Positions 44,986 through 53,927 of a stretch of 64,000 nucleotides of DNA are shown here, piece after piece. Numbering within the stretch: the stretch's first letter is position 1; every line of letters begins with the position of its first letter. Both the position numbers and the translations under genes were made by a program. Where the stretch lies: NCBI RefSeq assembly GCF_000211855.2, contig NC_015638.1, positions 2,081,001 through 2,145,000 of the forward strand, given 5' to 3'. The stretch is from Lacinutrix sp. 5H-3-7-4 (GTDB taxonomy: Bacteria > Bacteroidota > Bacteroidia > Flavobacteriales > Flavobacteriaceae). The notes under the pieces were generated by a model. That model was not told the origin of the DNA. It searched no databases and saw only the letters and a list, made by a program, of their open reading frames with translations.

Positions 44986-45001
44986 GTGTAGAATTTTTTA
45001 T

Positions 45002-45078
45002 TTCTGTATTAAATATACTATTAATGATACAGAATTTCTTATTACTTTAGTTTAATTAAAATTAAATTAAACTAAAGT
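45002..45078 (-). promoter_or_regulatory. dapB leader with two inverted repeats
   Basis: One repeat is a 14-bp perfect AT-rich stem, ACTTTAGTTTAATT (45044-45057) with its complement at 45065-45078 and a 7-nt loop. The second is TTCTGTAT (45002-45009) with ATACAGAA (45027-45034). Neither has the T run of a terminator on the minus strand; they may be operators or an RNA leader. Confidence 0.5.
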
Positions 45079-45089
45079 TGTATTAAGTT

Positions 45090-45689
45090 TTAATTTATTT
45101 TAAAATTTAGCGTTAAGCCAAAGTTTCCTGTTTTGTCTATTTCGTTTATTTCATAATGCGGTTTTAATGATAAATCTTCATCTACATTAAATTGAAGCAA
45201 GTGTGCATCTACGTTCGCATCTATAATATTTAAGGCATATAAACCTACTGTAATTAATAAAGATAATTCTTTATTTCTTCTAAAAGTTTTTTGTCTTTCT
45301 AAAAGGCCATCATCTGTTAATCTACCTTGAAACTCATCATCTGTAAAACCTGCTAAACGACGTTTGTAAGCGTCTCTGGTTCTATTGTAATTTTTATTAT
45401 TTGTGGTATAAAAATATATTCCTGCACCAAGAGCTCCATAAACAATTGGTATTTTCCAGTATTTTTTATTGTAAGCTTGTCCTAATCCTGGTAATACGGC
45501 AGAATAGAAGGCTGCTTTTGCAGGAGAAAGCGGGTTTATAGGCTTGCGTAACTGCGTGCTATCAATTTCGGTTTTTAAATCACCAAGCTTCTCGGTGTCT
45601 TGTTTTGTTTCAGGTTGGTTTTCTTGAGCCAAAGCAGGAAAACTTAAGGCTGAAACAAAGCAGAAAAATAATATGAATTTATTTAGCAC
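45090..45689 (-). CDS. DUF5683 domain-containing exported protein
   Basis: A signal peptide (1-21) is followed by an acidic linker and the DUF5683 core (about 55-140): PLSPAKAAFYSAVLPGLGQAYNKKYWK, two membrane-like glycine-rich segments and a TRDAYKRR motif. The C-terminal VGLYALNIIDANVDAHL is also typical. The function is unknown, yet the gene is conserved between parB and dapB across Flavobacteriaceae. It overlaps parB by 11 bp. Confidence 0.85.
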   Translation of the reverse strand: MLNKFILFFCFVSALSFPALAQENQPETKQDTEKLGDLKTEIDSTQLRKPINPLSPAKAAFYSAVLPGLGQAYNKKYWKIPIVYGALGAGIYFYTTNNKNYNRTRDAYKRRLAGFTDDEFQGRLTDDGLLERQKTFRRNKELSLLITVGLYALNIIDANVDAHLLQFNVDEDLSLKPHYEINEIDKTGNFGLTLNFKIN

Positions 45690-46587
45690 GTTGCACTAAC
45701 TTTTTTATACGGTTAAAATCTTCTTCAGAATGAAAAGGAATTGTAATTTTTCCTTTACCATTGTTAGAGATTTTAACGTCTATTTTATGTCCAAAGTATT
45801 CTGAAAAATCTTTTATACCTTTTTTAACAAACTTTGGTATATCTGCTTCAACAGGTTTTTTAGGTATTTCTACTTCACTTGTTGCATTAAAGTTTTTTAC
45901 TAAAGCTTCTGTTTCTCTAACTGATAGTTTATTAGATAATATTTTTTCGTAAATATCTAATTGTATTGTTTGGTCTTCAATATTAATTATTGCTCTACCA
46001 TGACCCATAGATAAAAAGCCATCTCTCATACCTGTTTGTATGATTGGGTCTAATTTTAATAGACGTAAATAGTTTGCAATTGTTGAACGTTTTTTACCAA
46101 CACGCTCACTCATTTGCTCTTGAGTTAAATTAATCTCGTCTATTAAGCGTTGGTATGATAATGCAATTTCTATAGGGTCTAAATCTTGACGTTGTATATT
46201 TTCTACAAGTGCCATTTCTAGACTTTCCTGGTCGTTTGCAATACGTATGTATGCTGGAATTGTTTCTAAGCCAATAAGCGTAGAGGCGCGAAAACGACGT
46301 TCTCCAGATACTAATTGGTATTTATCATAGCCTAATTTTCTTACTGTAATTGGTTGTATAACTCCAAGCTCTTTAATAGAAGAGGCTAACTCGCGTAGAG
46401 ATTCTTCGTTAAAGTTTGTTCTTGGTTGAAATGGATTCATTTCTATAGCAGATAATTCTAATTCTATAATATTACCTACTACTTTGTCTGCATTTTTATC
46501 TTCTGCAGATTGTATATCGTTACTTGGGTCTTTTAATAAAGCCGAAAGTCCTCTACCTAAAGCCTGTTTCTTTGTTGCCTTCGCCAT
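45679..46587 (-). CDS. parB: Chromosome partitioning protein ParB
   Basis: The 302-residue protein opens with KKQALGRGLSALL and has the CTP-binding ParB/Srx domain (ELSAIEMNPFQPR, SGERRFRAS), a helix-turn-helix (TQEQMSERVGKKRSTIANYLRLL) and a C-terminal dimerisation domain. It binds parS sites near the origin and slides as a CTP clamp. No canonical parS palindrome was seen in this window by eye. Directly downstream of parA, 2 bp apart. Confidence 0.96.
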   Translation of the reverse strand: MAKATKKQALGRGLSALLKDPSNDIQSAEDKNADKVVGNIIELELSAIEMNPFQPRTNFNEESLRELASSIKELGVIQPITVRKLGYDKYQLVSGERRFRASTLIGLETIPAYIRIANDQESLEMALVENIQRQDLDPIEIALSYQRLIDEINLTQEQMSERVGKKRSTIANYLRLLKLDPIIQTGMRDGFLSMGHGRAIINIEDQTIQLDIYEKILSNKLSVRETEALVKNFNATSEVEIPKKPVEADIPKFVKKGIKDFSEYFGHKIDVKISNNGKGKITIPFHSEEDFNRIKKLVQRAK

Positions 46588-46589
46588 GT

Positions 46590-47354
46590 TTAGGAGTTTT
46601 TATTTATTATTTCTTTTGCTAAACTTAAATAGTTTGCTGCACCTTTACTTGATGCATCATAATTTATAATGTTTTCACCGTAACTTGGTGCTTCACTTAA
46701 TTTAACGTTACGTTGTATTATGGTTTCAAAAACCATATCGTTAAAATGTTTTTGAACTTCTTCAACAACTTGATTAGATAAACGCAATCTAGAATCATAC
46801 ATAGTTAAAAGTAAACCTTCAATATCTAATGCCGAATTGTGTATTTTTTGAACACTTTTTATAGTGTTTAATAATTTCCCTAAACCTTCAAGTGCAAAAT
46901 ATTCGCATTGAATAGGAATAATAACAGCATCTGCTGCTGTTAAAGCATTTAAAGTTAGCAAGCCTAAAGATGGAGCGCAATCTATTAAGATGTAATCATA
47001 GTCATCTTTTATAGCTTCTAAAGCCCTTTTCATCATGTATTCACGTTGATCCTTATCTACTAATTCTATTTCAATAGCAACTAAGTCTATGTGAGCCGGA
47101 ATGATATCTAAATTAGGAGTATTAGTACTTATAATAGCATCTTTTGCGCTATTAGTATGTTCTAAAAGTTGATAGGTACCAATTTCTACAGCTTCAACAT
47201 CCAGGCCTAAACCAGATGTAGAATTTGCTTGTGGATCTGCATCTATAAGTAATACTTTTTTTTCAAGAACACCTAAAGAAGCTGCTAAGTTTACAGATGT
47301 AGTTGTTTTTCCAACTCCTCCTTTTTGATTGGCAATGGCGATTATTTTACCCAT
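46590..47354 (-). CDS. parA: Chromosome partitioning ATPase ParA
   Basis: The 254-residue P-loop ATPase has the deviant Walker A KGGVGKTT near the N terminus, a switch region IDADPQANSTSGLG and Walker B YILIDCAPSLG. With ParB it moves the chromosome origin region. It is chromosomal-type in length. It is the first gene of the run parA-parB-DUF5683-dapB-lepB-WbqC-DUF6122. Confidence 0.96.
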   Translation of the reverse strand: MGKIIAIANQKGGVGKTTTSVNLAASLGVLEKKVLLIDADPQANSTSGLGLDVEAVEIGTYQLLEHTNSAKDAIISTNTPNLDIIPAHIDLVAIEIELVDKDQREYMMKRALEAIKDDYDYILIDCAPSLGLLTLNALTAADAVIIPIQCEYFALEGLGKLLNTIKSVQKIHNSALDIEGLLLTMYDSRLRLSNQVVEEVQKHFNDMVFETIIQRNVKLSEAPSYGENIINYDASSKGAANYLSLAKEIINKNS

Positions 47355-47461
47355 TAAATGATTTGGTTTTATTAGGGAATTTAATATTTAAAGTCCAGCG
47401 TAAAAATACAATTATTTATGGGTTTTAAAAATGGAAGTTGTTAACAGTTGGTAAAATAAAT

Positions 47462-47485
47462 AAAGCAGCTATTTCTAGCTGCTTT
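47462..47485 (-). terminator. Terminator of the M16 peptidase gene
   Basis: AAAGCAGCTA (47462-47471) pairs with TAGCTGCTTT (47476-47485) around TTTC; AT-rich sequence follows on the minus strand. Confidence 0.75.
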
Positions 47486-47510
47486 GTTAACGTATTAATT
47501 ATAAAGCTTT

Positions 47511-50360
47511 TTATGCTTTTTCAGGATTATGAATACCTAAAATATAACCATTGGTTAAGTATTTTTTAGCTATAGTTTGTAAAAATTCTTTAGTTAAGTT
47601 ATTTACATCATCTTCAAACGTAAAAATTCTTTTAGCATCTTTATCTTGGTAGTCTGCATTTTTAATTAAGTTAATCCAAAAACGGTTTTGTTTTAACTGT
47701 TCTTTTCTTTCTAAAAGTTGTGCTTCTTTTACCTTTGCGAGGTCTTTTTCTGTTGGGCCGTTTTTTATTAGCTTGTCTACTTCTGCTAAAGCAGCATTTT
47801 TAAGTTTTTCAACATTTTCTGGACCGCATGGAAAGCTTATGTTAAAATTAAACCAACCATAAGGCATTTTACTAATACTTCCTCTTGCTCCAGCACCATA
47901 AACGCCACCTTCTTCTTCTCTTAATTTTTCAACTAATTTTATGGTTAAAATTTCTCCTAAACTTGTAAGTGCATGAGCTTCTTTAGCATTGTAAGTTGTT
48001 GGACCGTGATAGGTTATTCTAACCGAACTTTTTTCGTCGGTTCCTTTTTCTACAATTTTTGTGTGTTGTCCTGTAAGTGGTCTAAAATCTGTAACTTTAT
48101 ATTTTTCGTTACTATTATTTGTTGGTAAACTGGCTAAGTATTTTTCTGAAAATGCTTTAATTTTAGCTTCGTCTATATTACCTACAAAGTAAAATTTAAA
48201 ATCTCCAGCATCTGCAAAACGTTCTTTGTATTTTTTATATGCCAAGTCGTAATCTGCTGCGTCAAACGCTTCTGGTGTTGGAAACCCCATATATCTTGGA
48301 CTTTTTCCATACATAAATTTACCCATTTCTATAGAGAAGAATGTTTGCGGATTTGATAACATATTACCAATAAATGCTTTTTGTTTATTGATATATGAGT
48401 TGTATGCTTTCTCGTCTTTATTTAATGCTGTAAAATATAAATGCGTTAACTGAAATAATTCTTCAAGATCTTTTGGTGTAGATGAACCTCTAAAATTCTC
48501 GCTATAAGTACCAATGCTTGGTCTAACATTTACAATTTTACCAGATAACATTTTACTTAATTGCGTTTTGTCGAAACCGTTTACTCCAGCTTCAGCTAAA
48601 CCTCCATTAGCAAAATTTGTGGCTTTATAGTCTGCATCTGTGTATAATGAATTACCGCCAAAGCTAAAGGCTTCAAACATAATTTCATCATTTTTAAAAT
48701 CTGTTTTCTTGTAAGTTACTGTTGCTCCATTACTAAGTGTAAGAGTAGTAGTACCTAATTTTTCATCTTTTACAGTATTTGTAATGCTACCTTTTGGAGG
48801 AAGTTTAGAAATTAAAGAAGAAGCGACAGCTTCGTCTTCGTAAGGTTTTATATCTGCATCTTTTAATCCGTTTAATAATGTTTTTACTTGTGCTTCTGTA
48901 ACCTTTTCTAAATCTTCTTTTTCTGGACCTGTAATTACAATAACTCTATTATCGTCTCTTAAATAGTTTTTAATTAAACCATTAACTTCTTCTAAGGTAA
49001 TGTTTGGTAGTTCGTTTTTATACATATTGTATTCCCAGGTAATACCTGGCATTACTTCTCCTTCAAGAAAATGTCTTACGTACTCTCCAATAATTCTGTT
49101 AGATTCCATTTTGTCTTTATCTTTAAAAGACTTTTCCATACTGGCTAACATTCTTTTTTTAGCTCTTTCAAATTCGCCTTGTTGAAATCCATAACGTTTA
49201 ACACGTTCGTTTTCTTCTAAAAGCGCTTTCAATGCTTTTAATTGGTCTGTTTCACTCGTCATTGCAAATGATTGGTATGCATTTTTTGTTCGTGCCCAAG
49301 TACCGCCATAAAAGCTAGAGCCAAATACAAACGGAGGATTTTCGCTATTTCTTAATTCTCCTAATCTTGTATTAATCATTTGTGAAAACAAGCTTTTTGC
49401 CATAGATTTTCTATAATCTTCTACCGTTTCTTCAACTTTAGCATTGTTTGAGTCTTTAAACATGACTTGTACTTGAGAGAAAGAGGCTTCTTTGTCAGAC
49501 TCTATAGCAACAAATGTTTCATCATGATTTGGTACATAAAAAACATCTCTTTTTCTTGGGCTTTTAGCAGGAGCAATACGTCCAAAATGTGTTTTTATTT
49601 TTTCTTCTAATGTGGCAACATCAACATCTCCTACAGCCATAACAGACATTAAATCTGGTCTGTACCAATCTTTATAAAAGCGTCTTAAACTTTCGTAAGT
49701 AAAATTTTCTATACTTTCTTGTGTTCCAATAGGTAATCTTTTTGCGTACTGCGACCCATACATTAGTTTAGGTAAGTAGCGTTGCATCATGCGTTCGTTT
49801 GCGCCTTTACCTAGCCTTAATTCTTCTAAAACAACACCTCGTTCGTTATCAATTTCTTCTTCGGTTAATAGTGCATTATGTGCCCAATCTTCTAAAATTT
49901 GAAATCCTTTTTCTAGTTTTTCAGGATCTTCACTAGGTATTGGTAAAATGTATACAGTTTCGTCAAAACTTGTGTAGGCATTTAAATGCGCACCAAATTT
50001 TACACCTATGCTTTGTAGATAATCTACTAATTCATTTTTTTTAAAATTCTTGGTTCCGTTAAAATTCATGTGCTCCATAAAGTGAGCTAAACCTAGTTGG
50101 TCTTCATCTTCTAAAATAGAACCGGCATTAATAACTAAGCGCAGTTCTACTTTGTTTTCTGGCTTGCCATTATTTTTTATGTAGTATGTAAGTCCATTGC
50201 TTAAAACACCTGTTTTTACTTCTGGGTTAAAAGGGACTTTTTGTGAAGTTTGTAAAGTTTTGGTTGGCTTTTCCTGAGCTTTTGATACTGTAGAAAATAG
50301 CATAATGGATGTGGTAATTAGTGTTGTAAACACTAACTTCCTGAATTTTGATACATTCAT
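47511..50360 (-). CDS. Secreted M16 family (insulinase-like) zinc peptidase
   Basis: The 949-residue protein has a signal peptide (1-28) and two fused pitrilysin halves. The first has the inverted zinc motif HFMEH in LAHFMEHMNFNGT, with the distal Glu in ERGVVLEELRLG. The second half has the R/Y substrate motif region GGVYGAGARGSI. Such periplasmic peptidases degrade oligopeptides, including signal peptide fragments. It is monocistronic with a terminator. Confidence 0.94.
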   Translation of the reverse strand: MNVSKFRKLVFTTLITTSIMLFSTVSKAQEKPTKTLQTSQKVPFNPEVKTGVLSNGLTYYIKNNGKPENKVELRLVINAGSILEDEDQLGLAHFMEHMNFNGTKNFKKNELVDYLQSIGVKFGAHLNAYTSFDETVYILPIPSEDPEKLEKGFQILEDWAHNALLTEEEIDNERGVVLEELRLGKGANERMMQRYLPKLMYGSQYAKRLPIGTQESIENFTYESLRRFYKDWYRPDLMSVMAVGDVDVATLEEKIKTHFGRIAPAKSPRKRDVFYVPNHDETFVAIESDKEASFSQVQVMFKDSNNAKVEETVEDYRKSMAKSLFSQMINTRLGELRNSENPPFVFGSSFYGGTWARTKNAYQSFAMTSETDQLKALKALLEENERVKRYGFQQGEFERAKKRMLASMEKSFKDKDKMESNRIIGEYVRHFLEGEVMPGITWEYNMYKNELPNITLEEVNGLIKNYLRDDNRVIVITGPEKEDLEKVTEAQVKTLLNGLKDADIKPYEDEAVASSLISKLPPKGSITNTVKDEKLGTTTLTLSNGATVTYKKTDFKNDEIMFEAFSFGGNSLYTDADYKATNFANGGLAEAGVNGFDKTQLSKMLSGKIVNVRPSIGTYSENFRGSSTPKDLEELFQLTHLYFTALNKDEKAYNSYINKQKAFIGNMLSNPQTFFSIEMGKFMYGKSPRYMGFPTPEAFDAADYDLAYKKYKERFADAGDFKFYFVGNIDEAKIKAFSEKYLASLPTNNSNEKYKVTDFRPLTGQHTKIVEKGTDEKSSVRITYHGPTTYNAKEAHALTSLGEILTIKLVEKLREEEGGVYGAGARGSISKMPYGWFNFNISFPCGPENVEKLKNAALAEVDKLIKNGPTEKDLAKVKEAQLLERKEQLKQNRFWINLIKNADYQDKDAKRIFTFEDDVNNLTKEFLQTIAKKYLTNGYILGIHNPEKA

Positions 50361-50570
50361 GAATTGTTTGTTTTGTTTGATTAATAGTTTATGAAGTTAA
50401 TAATTTAAGCAGATTATGTTTTTGTTTTGATAAAATTTTAACATTTTATATAAAAAGTTTTAAATTTTAAGTTAATTTCTGCCTTAGGCATAACAATTGC
50501 TAAAAAATGAGTGTAGTAGAGTTAAAAATAATTTGTTACTTTAACATATATGCAAAATATAAACAGAACA

Positions 50571-52022
50571 ATGAAGCAACTTAAGCAAGTTTTAATATTG
50601 GTTATTATTTTTTTTAGTGTAAACCTCATATTTGCTCAAGAAATTATAGCTGAAGCAGGTAGTTACGGTATCGATAATAAAAATAAAATTATTGTTTGGC
50701 ATATTAAGGATTTAGATTCTATTAATGCTGAAAATAAAAGTATTAGCCAGGTTAAGTTTAATACTGTTTTAAAGTTTGAAAACGTGGTAAAAACATTGTC
50801 TTATGCTGAAGCATATAGTGTTAACAATGGGCGTGATTATACACTTTATATTACAAAACTGCCTGTAGTACAAGTTACTATAGTCGACTCTAAAATAAAC
50901 CGAAACAATAAAATTCCAGGTTATTTTTGTTATTATAATGCTGGTGAACATATTAAAAGCACAATGGGTGTGAGACATCGTGGGAATTTGTCGCTAACAT
51001 TTGCGAAAAAGTCTTTTGATATAGAGTTTTGGAAAGATAGTATTACTAAACAGAAAAAAGATTTAAAATTTAAAGGACTAAGATCTGATGATGACTGGAT
51101 TCTTGATGGTATGTTTAATGAGCCTTTACGTTTACGATCTCATATTTCGGCTAAATTATGGACTAAAGTTCATGAGCCTTATTACTCTAAGCTAGAACCA
51201 AAAGCTAAAAGCGGAATTGATATTGCTTATGTAGAGTTATTTAAAAATGATGAGTATTATGGTTTGTATCAATTTTCAGAATCTATAGACAGAAAGCAAT
51301 TACAATTAAAAGAGAACGAAGGTAAAAATATACACGGAGAATTATTTAAAGCCAACTCGTATAAAGGTGGACCAGACTTTACAAAATCTCCAAAATATAA
51401 TAACCTATTTCCACATTGGAATGGTTGGAGGATTGAGTATCCTTTTATAGATTATAAAGCCGAATGGAAAGATTTAGCTAAGTTTCAAGATTTAGTGGTT
51501 AATGGTAGTGAAGATTTGTTTAAAAATACAATTGAAAATAATGTGCATATTGAAAATGTAATTGATTACTATATTTTTATAAATGTAGTTAGAGCAACAG
51601 ATAACCTTGGGAAAAATTACTATTTAGCTAAATATAATAGTGGTGAGCCTTACTTTTTTGTAGCCTGGGATTTAGACGGAGTAATGGGAATTATACAAGA
51701 TGGTAAGCAGGAAAAATATAGAAAAGATATTTTAGGAAATGGGCTGTTTAATAGGTTATTGGAACTAAACCCTAATGACTATAAAACCAAAGTAAAATCA
51801 CGATGGAATGCTTTAAAAACAAATGAATATAGTTATAAAACTTTATTAGCAAAAGTAGATAAGCTTTATAATAAATTTACTAAAAATAAAATTTATGAGC
51901 GTGAACAATTAGTTTGGCAAAATAAGTTAAACGAAGTCTCTAATAAAGAGCATTATGAGTATTTAAAGCAATGGTTGGAGGATAGACTTAATATACTAGA
52001 CGACTATTTTAATAGCCTATAA
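50571..52022 (+). CDS. Secreted CotH kinase family protein
   Basis: I choose the ATG at 50571 (483 residues, signal peptide MKQLKQVLILVIIFFSVNLIFA): the upstream ATG at 50550 lies at the transcription start expected from a -7-like box, TACTTTAA at 50537-50544. The body is a CotH domain: RHRGNLSLTFAKKSFDIEF, GLRSDDDWILDGMF, YGLYQFSESIDRKQL and the catalytic-loop AWDLDGVMG. Family members are atypical protein kinases of spore coat and secreted proteins, so extracellular phosphorylation is possible here. It ends base-to-base against a convergent gene. Confidence 0.87.
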   Translation: MKQLKQVLILVIIFFSVNLIFAQEIIAEAGSYGIDNKNKIIVWHIKDLDSINAENKSISQVKFNTVLKFENVVKTLSYAEAYSVNNGRDYTLYITKLPVVQVTIVDSKINRNNKIPGYFCYYNAGEHIKSTMGVRHRGNLSLTFAKKSFDIEFWKDSITKQKKDLKFKGLRSDDDWILDGMFNEPLRLRSHISAKLWTKVHEPYYSKLEPKAKSGIDIAYVELFKNDEYYGLYQFSESIDRKQLQLKENEGKNIHGELFKANSYKGGPDFTKSPKYNNLFPHWNGWRIEYPFIDYKAEWKDLAKFQDLVVNGSEDLFKNTIENNVHIENVIDYYIFINVVRATDNLGKNYYLAKYNSGEPYFFVAWDLDGVMGIIQDGKQEKYRKDILGNGLFNRLLELNPNDYKTKVKSRWNALKTNEYSYKTLLAKVDKLYNKFTKNKIYEREQLVWQNKLNEVSNKEHYEYLKQWLEDRLNILDDYFNSL

Positions 52023-53228
52023 TTATTGCTTTAATAATGTTTTATTTGCTTTATCGTCAATAATATATTCTATACCATTTTCAATAAGTAAGCCTTTTGT
52101 GTCTCCAGAGAATTTTTGGTAACCGTGATGCACATCGGTTCTAATAATTTTTCCACTAAAATCAGTAGAAATTTCATTTACAGGAGTATGACCAATAACT
52201 ATTTTTTTAACATCGTAATATCTTAAAATAGCATCAAGCTCTTCTTTTTTAATTCTGTCGTATTGAAACCTTGTTTTTACTAAACCACGATACCAAAAAG
52301 GACCTTTTGGGCTATATAAAAAATTAAGTGTTTTGTTTTTGGGTTTTTTAATGGTATCAAACCTTAAACGAATAAGATTGTTTATATCACTTAAACTTAA
52401 TTCGTAATCTAGTGTTTCTGGACTAAGTCCTGCATGAACAAATAAATAATCTCCAATTTTTTCAATAACATTTTTTGTAGCTAACCATTTACCTAATTCC
52501 GATTCTTGAGAGTAAAGGTATTTTAAAGCTTCTTTTTTATCATCTATGTGACTTATTTCTTGAGCTGCTTTTATATACTTTCCACGATTGTATCTATAAT
52601 CTCCATGAAAATTAAGTATTTCGTGGTTGCCTAAAATAAAATGAACCATTCCGTTTTGCAATTTGGCTTGGTGTTCTAGCTTGTAAATTAGCCAAAGTAC
52701 TTGTGTTACGTTTTTTCCTCTATCTACAAAATCGCCACCTAAAACTAAATGTCCTTTACCAAAAATCCAATTATGGTCTTTATCAATTATTTTGTTCGCG
52801 AATAAAAAACTAGAGAAAGCATCATATTTGCCCTCAATATCTGAAATTACTACTATTTTTTCTGGTAATTCGTAATTAGTTTCGGGTATTGTATAATTAG
52901 ATTTTAATGAAAAATAGAACTCATTAAAATCGTTATTATCTGTTTTTACGTGTATAGAATCTTTTTGAGAAATAAGAGAAACAATAAGCTTATTGTTTTT
53001 TGTAACTCTATATAATGTATCTTTTATAATGTATGGACCATCGATGCCGTTAAAAAGTATAGGCTTATTTGTTTTTTCTTTTTTATCAGAATTATGATTT
53101 TTTACAGCATTTCTTATTGCAATAGAATCTTGTATTGTTGGTTGTTGTGCAAAACCAAAAAACGAAATTAAACATACACAAAAACAGCTTACTAAATTAA
53201 AGTTGTATTTATGCTTTCTGCTTTTCAT
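52023..53228 (-). CDS. Secreted calcineurin-like metallophosphoesterase (401 aa)
   Basis: A basic N terminus and signal peptide (about 1-27) precede a phosphoesterase domain (about 105-370): VVISDIEGKYDAF (D-x-x-G; the usual His is replaced by Glu), LGGDFVDRGKNV (GDxxDRG), FILGNHEILN (GNHE) and KIVIGHTPV (GHTP). These resemble the PPP-type serine/threonine phosphatases or Ap4A hydrolases. The CotH-kinase neighbour convergent with it makes a kinase-phosphatase link tempting, but nothing shows it. The genes abut with no terminator between. Confidence 0.87.
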   Translation of the reverse strand: MKSRKHKYNFNLVSCFCVCLISFFGFAQQPTIQDSIAIRNAVKNHNSDKKEKTNKPILFNGIDGPYIIKDTLYRVTKNNKLIVSLISQKDSIHVKTDNNDFNEFYFSLKSNYTIPETNYELPEKIVVISDIEGKYDAFSSFLFANKIIDKDHNWIFGKGHLVLGGDFVDRGKNVTQVLWLIYKLEHQAKLQNGMVHFILGNHEILNFHGDYRYNRGKYIKAAQEISHIDDKKEALKYLYSQESELGKWLATKNVIEKIGDYLFVHAGLSPETLDYELSLSDINNLIRLRFDTIKKPKNKTLNFLYSPKGPFWYRGLVKTRFQYDRIKKEELDAILRYYDVKKIVIGHTPVNEISTDFSGKIIRTDVHHGYQKFSGDTKGLLIENGIEYIIDDKANKTLLKQ

Positions 53229-53276
53229 AGATTATTAAATTGTAGTAATCTTAATGCAATTGTTGTTCCAATAATG

Positions 53277-53915
53277 TTATTTTTTTTTATTTAACTCTTC
53301 AAGGTATTCAATAACTTGTTGTTTCCCATATTCACCATAATTAGAAATATAGTTGCCTTGATTGTCAATGACAGAAAAACTTCCATATAAAAAATCGTAA
53401 GGAAACAATAAATCTCTAAAATAATGATCTTTATCTTCAATCCAATTAACTAAGTCATCTCTATAATACCTTAAGTTTTTTTGTAAAGGATTATTTATCC
53501 AAAAGACAGATACATTTAGTTCTTTTTTTATTTTTTTTAGGTATTTTTTATGGAATATATTCCACTTCGTTTTATTTATAGAGTCTTTTATTTTTGGGTT
53601 TTTTGAAAGGTAATTTATAATTATTGTTGAATTTAAATCTATTTTTTTATTTGATAAAACTTCTAATTTTTTCTTTAAATTATTAAACTCATCCTTAGTA
53701 AAACTAGCTTTTCTTTTTATTTTAAAAATAGCATTTATATAAGTTGAGTCATTTTCGTATTTTAAGGTGAGATTTTCATCTTTATCTAATAAAGAGTAAA
53801 AGGAATCTTTACTAATCTCTTTAAATTCATACGAATAATATTGATTTTTTTTGATTTTTTGGGCATAGCTTAAGCTTATAAAAAAAATAAAAAAAACAGT
53901 AATTATTTTATTCAT
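53277..53915 (-). CDS. Exported protein of unknown function, Lys/Asn-rich (212 aa)
   Basis: A signal peptide (1-18) is followed by a lysine- and asparagine-rich sequence without a motif I can name. The second half, with NVSVFWINNPLQKNL, DDLVNWIEDKDHYFRDL and GSFSVIDNQGNYI, has a strand order that faintly recalls thioredoxin-like folds, but it has no CxxC. Base composition is more AT-rich than its neighbours, with long A/T runs. It lies 12 bp after the mutase gene in the same direction, so it may be at the tail of that operon. Confidence 0.65.
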   Translation of the reverse strand: MNKIITVFFIFFISLSYAQKIKKNQYYSYEFKEISKDSFYSLLDKDENLTLKYENDSTYINAIFKIKRKASFTKDEFNNLKKKLEVLSNKKIDLNSTIIINYLSKNPKIKDSINKTKWNIFHKKYLKKIKKELNVSVFWINNPLQKNLRYYRDDLVNWIEDKDHYFRDLLFPYDFLYGSFSVIDNQGNYISNYGEYGKQQVIEYLEELNKKK

Positions 53916-53927
53916 ATATTAAATATC

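Noticed and set aside
53277-53915. AT-rich gene as a recently acquired gene
   Set aside because: The higher AT content comes from Lys/Asn/Ile codons of a secreted Lys-rich protein, and there are no flanking repeats or mobility genes.
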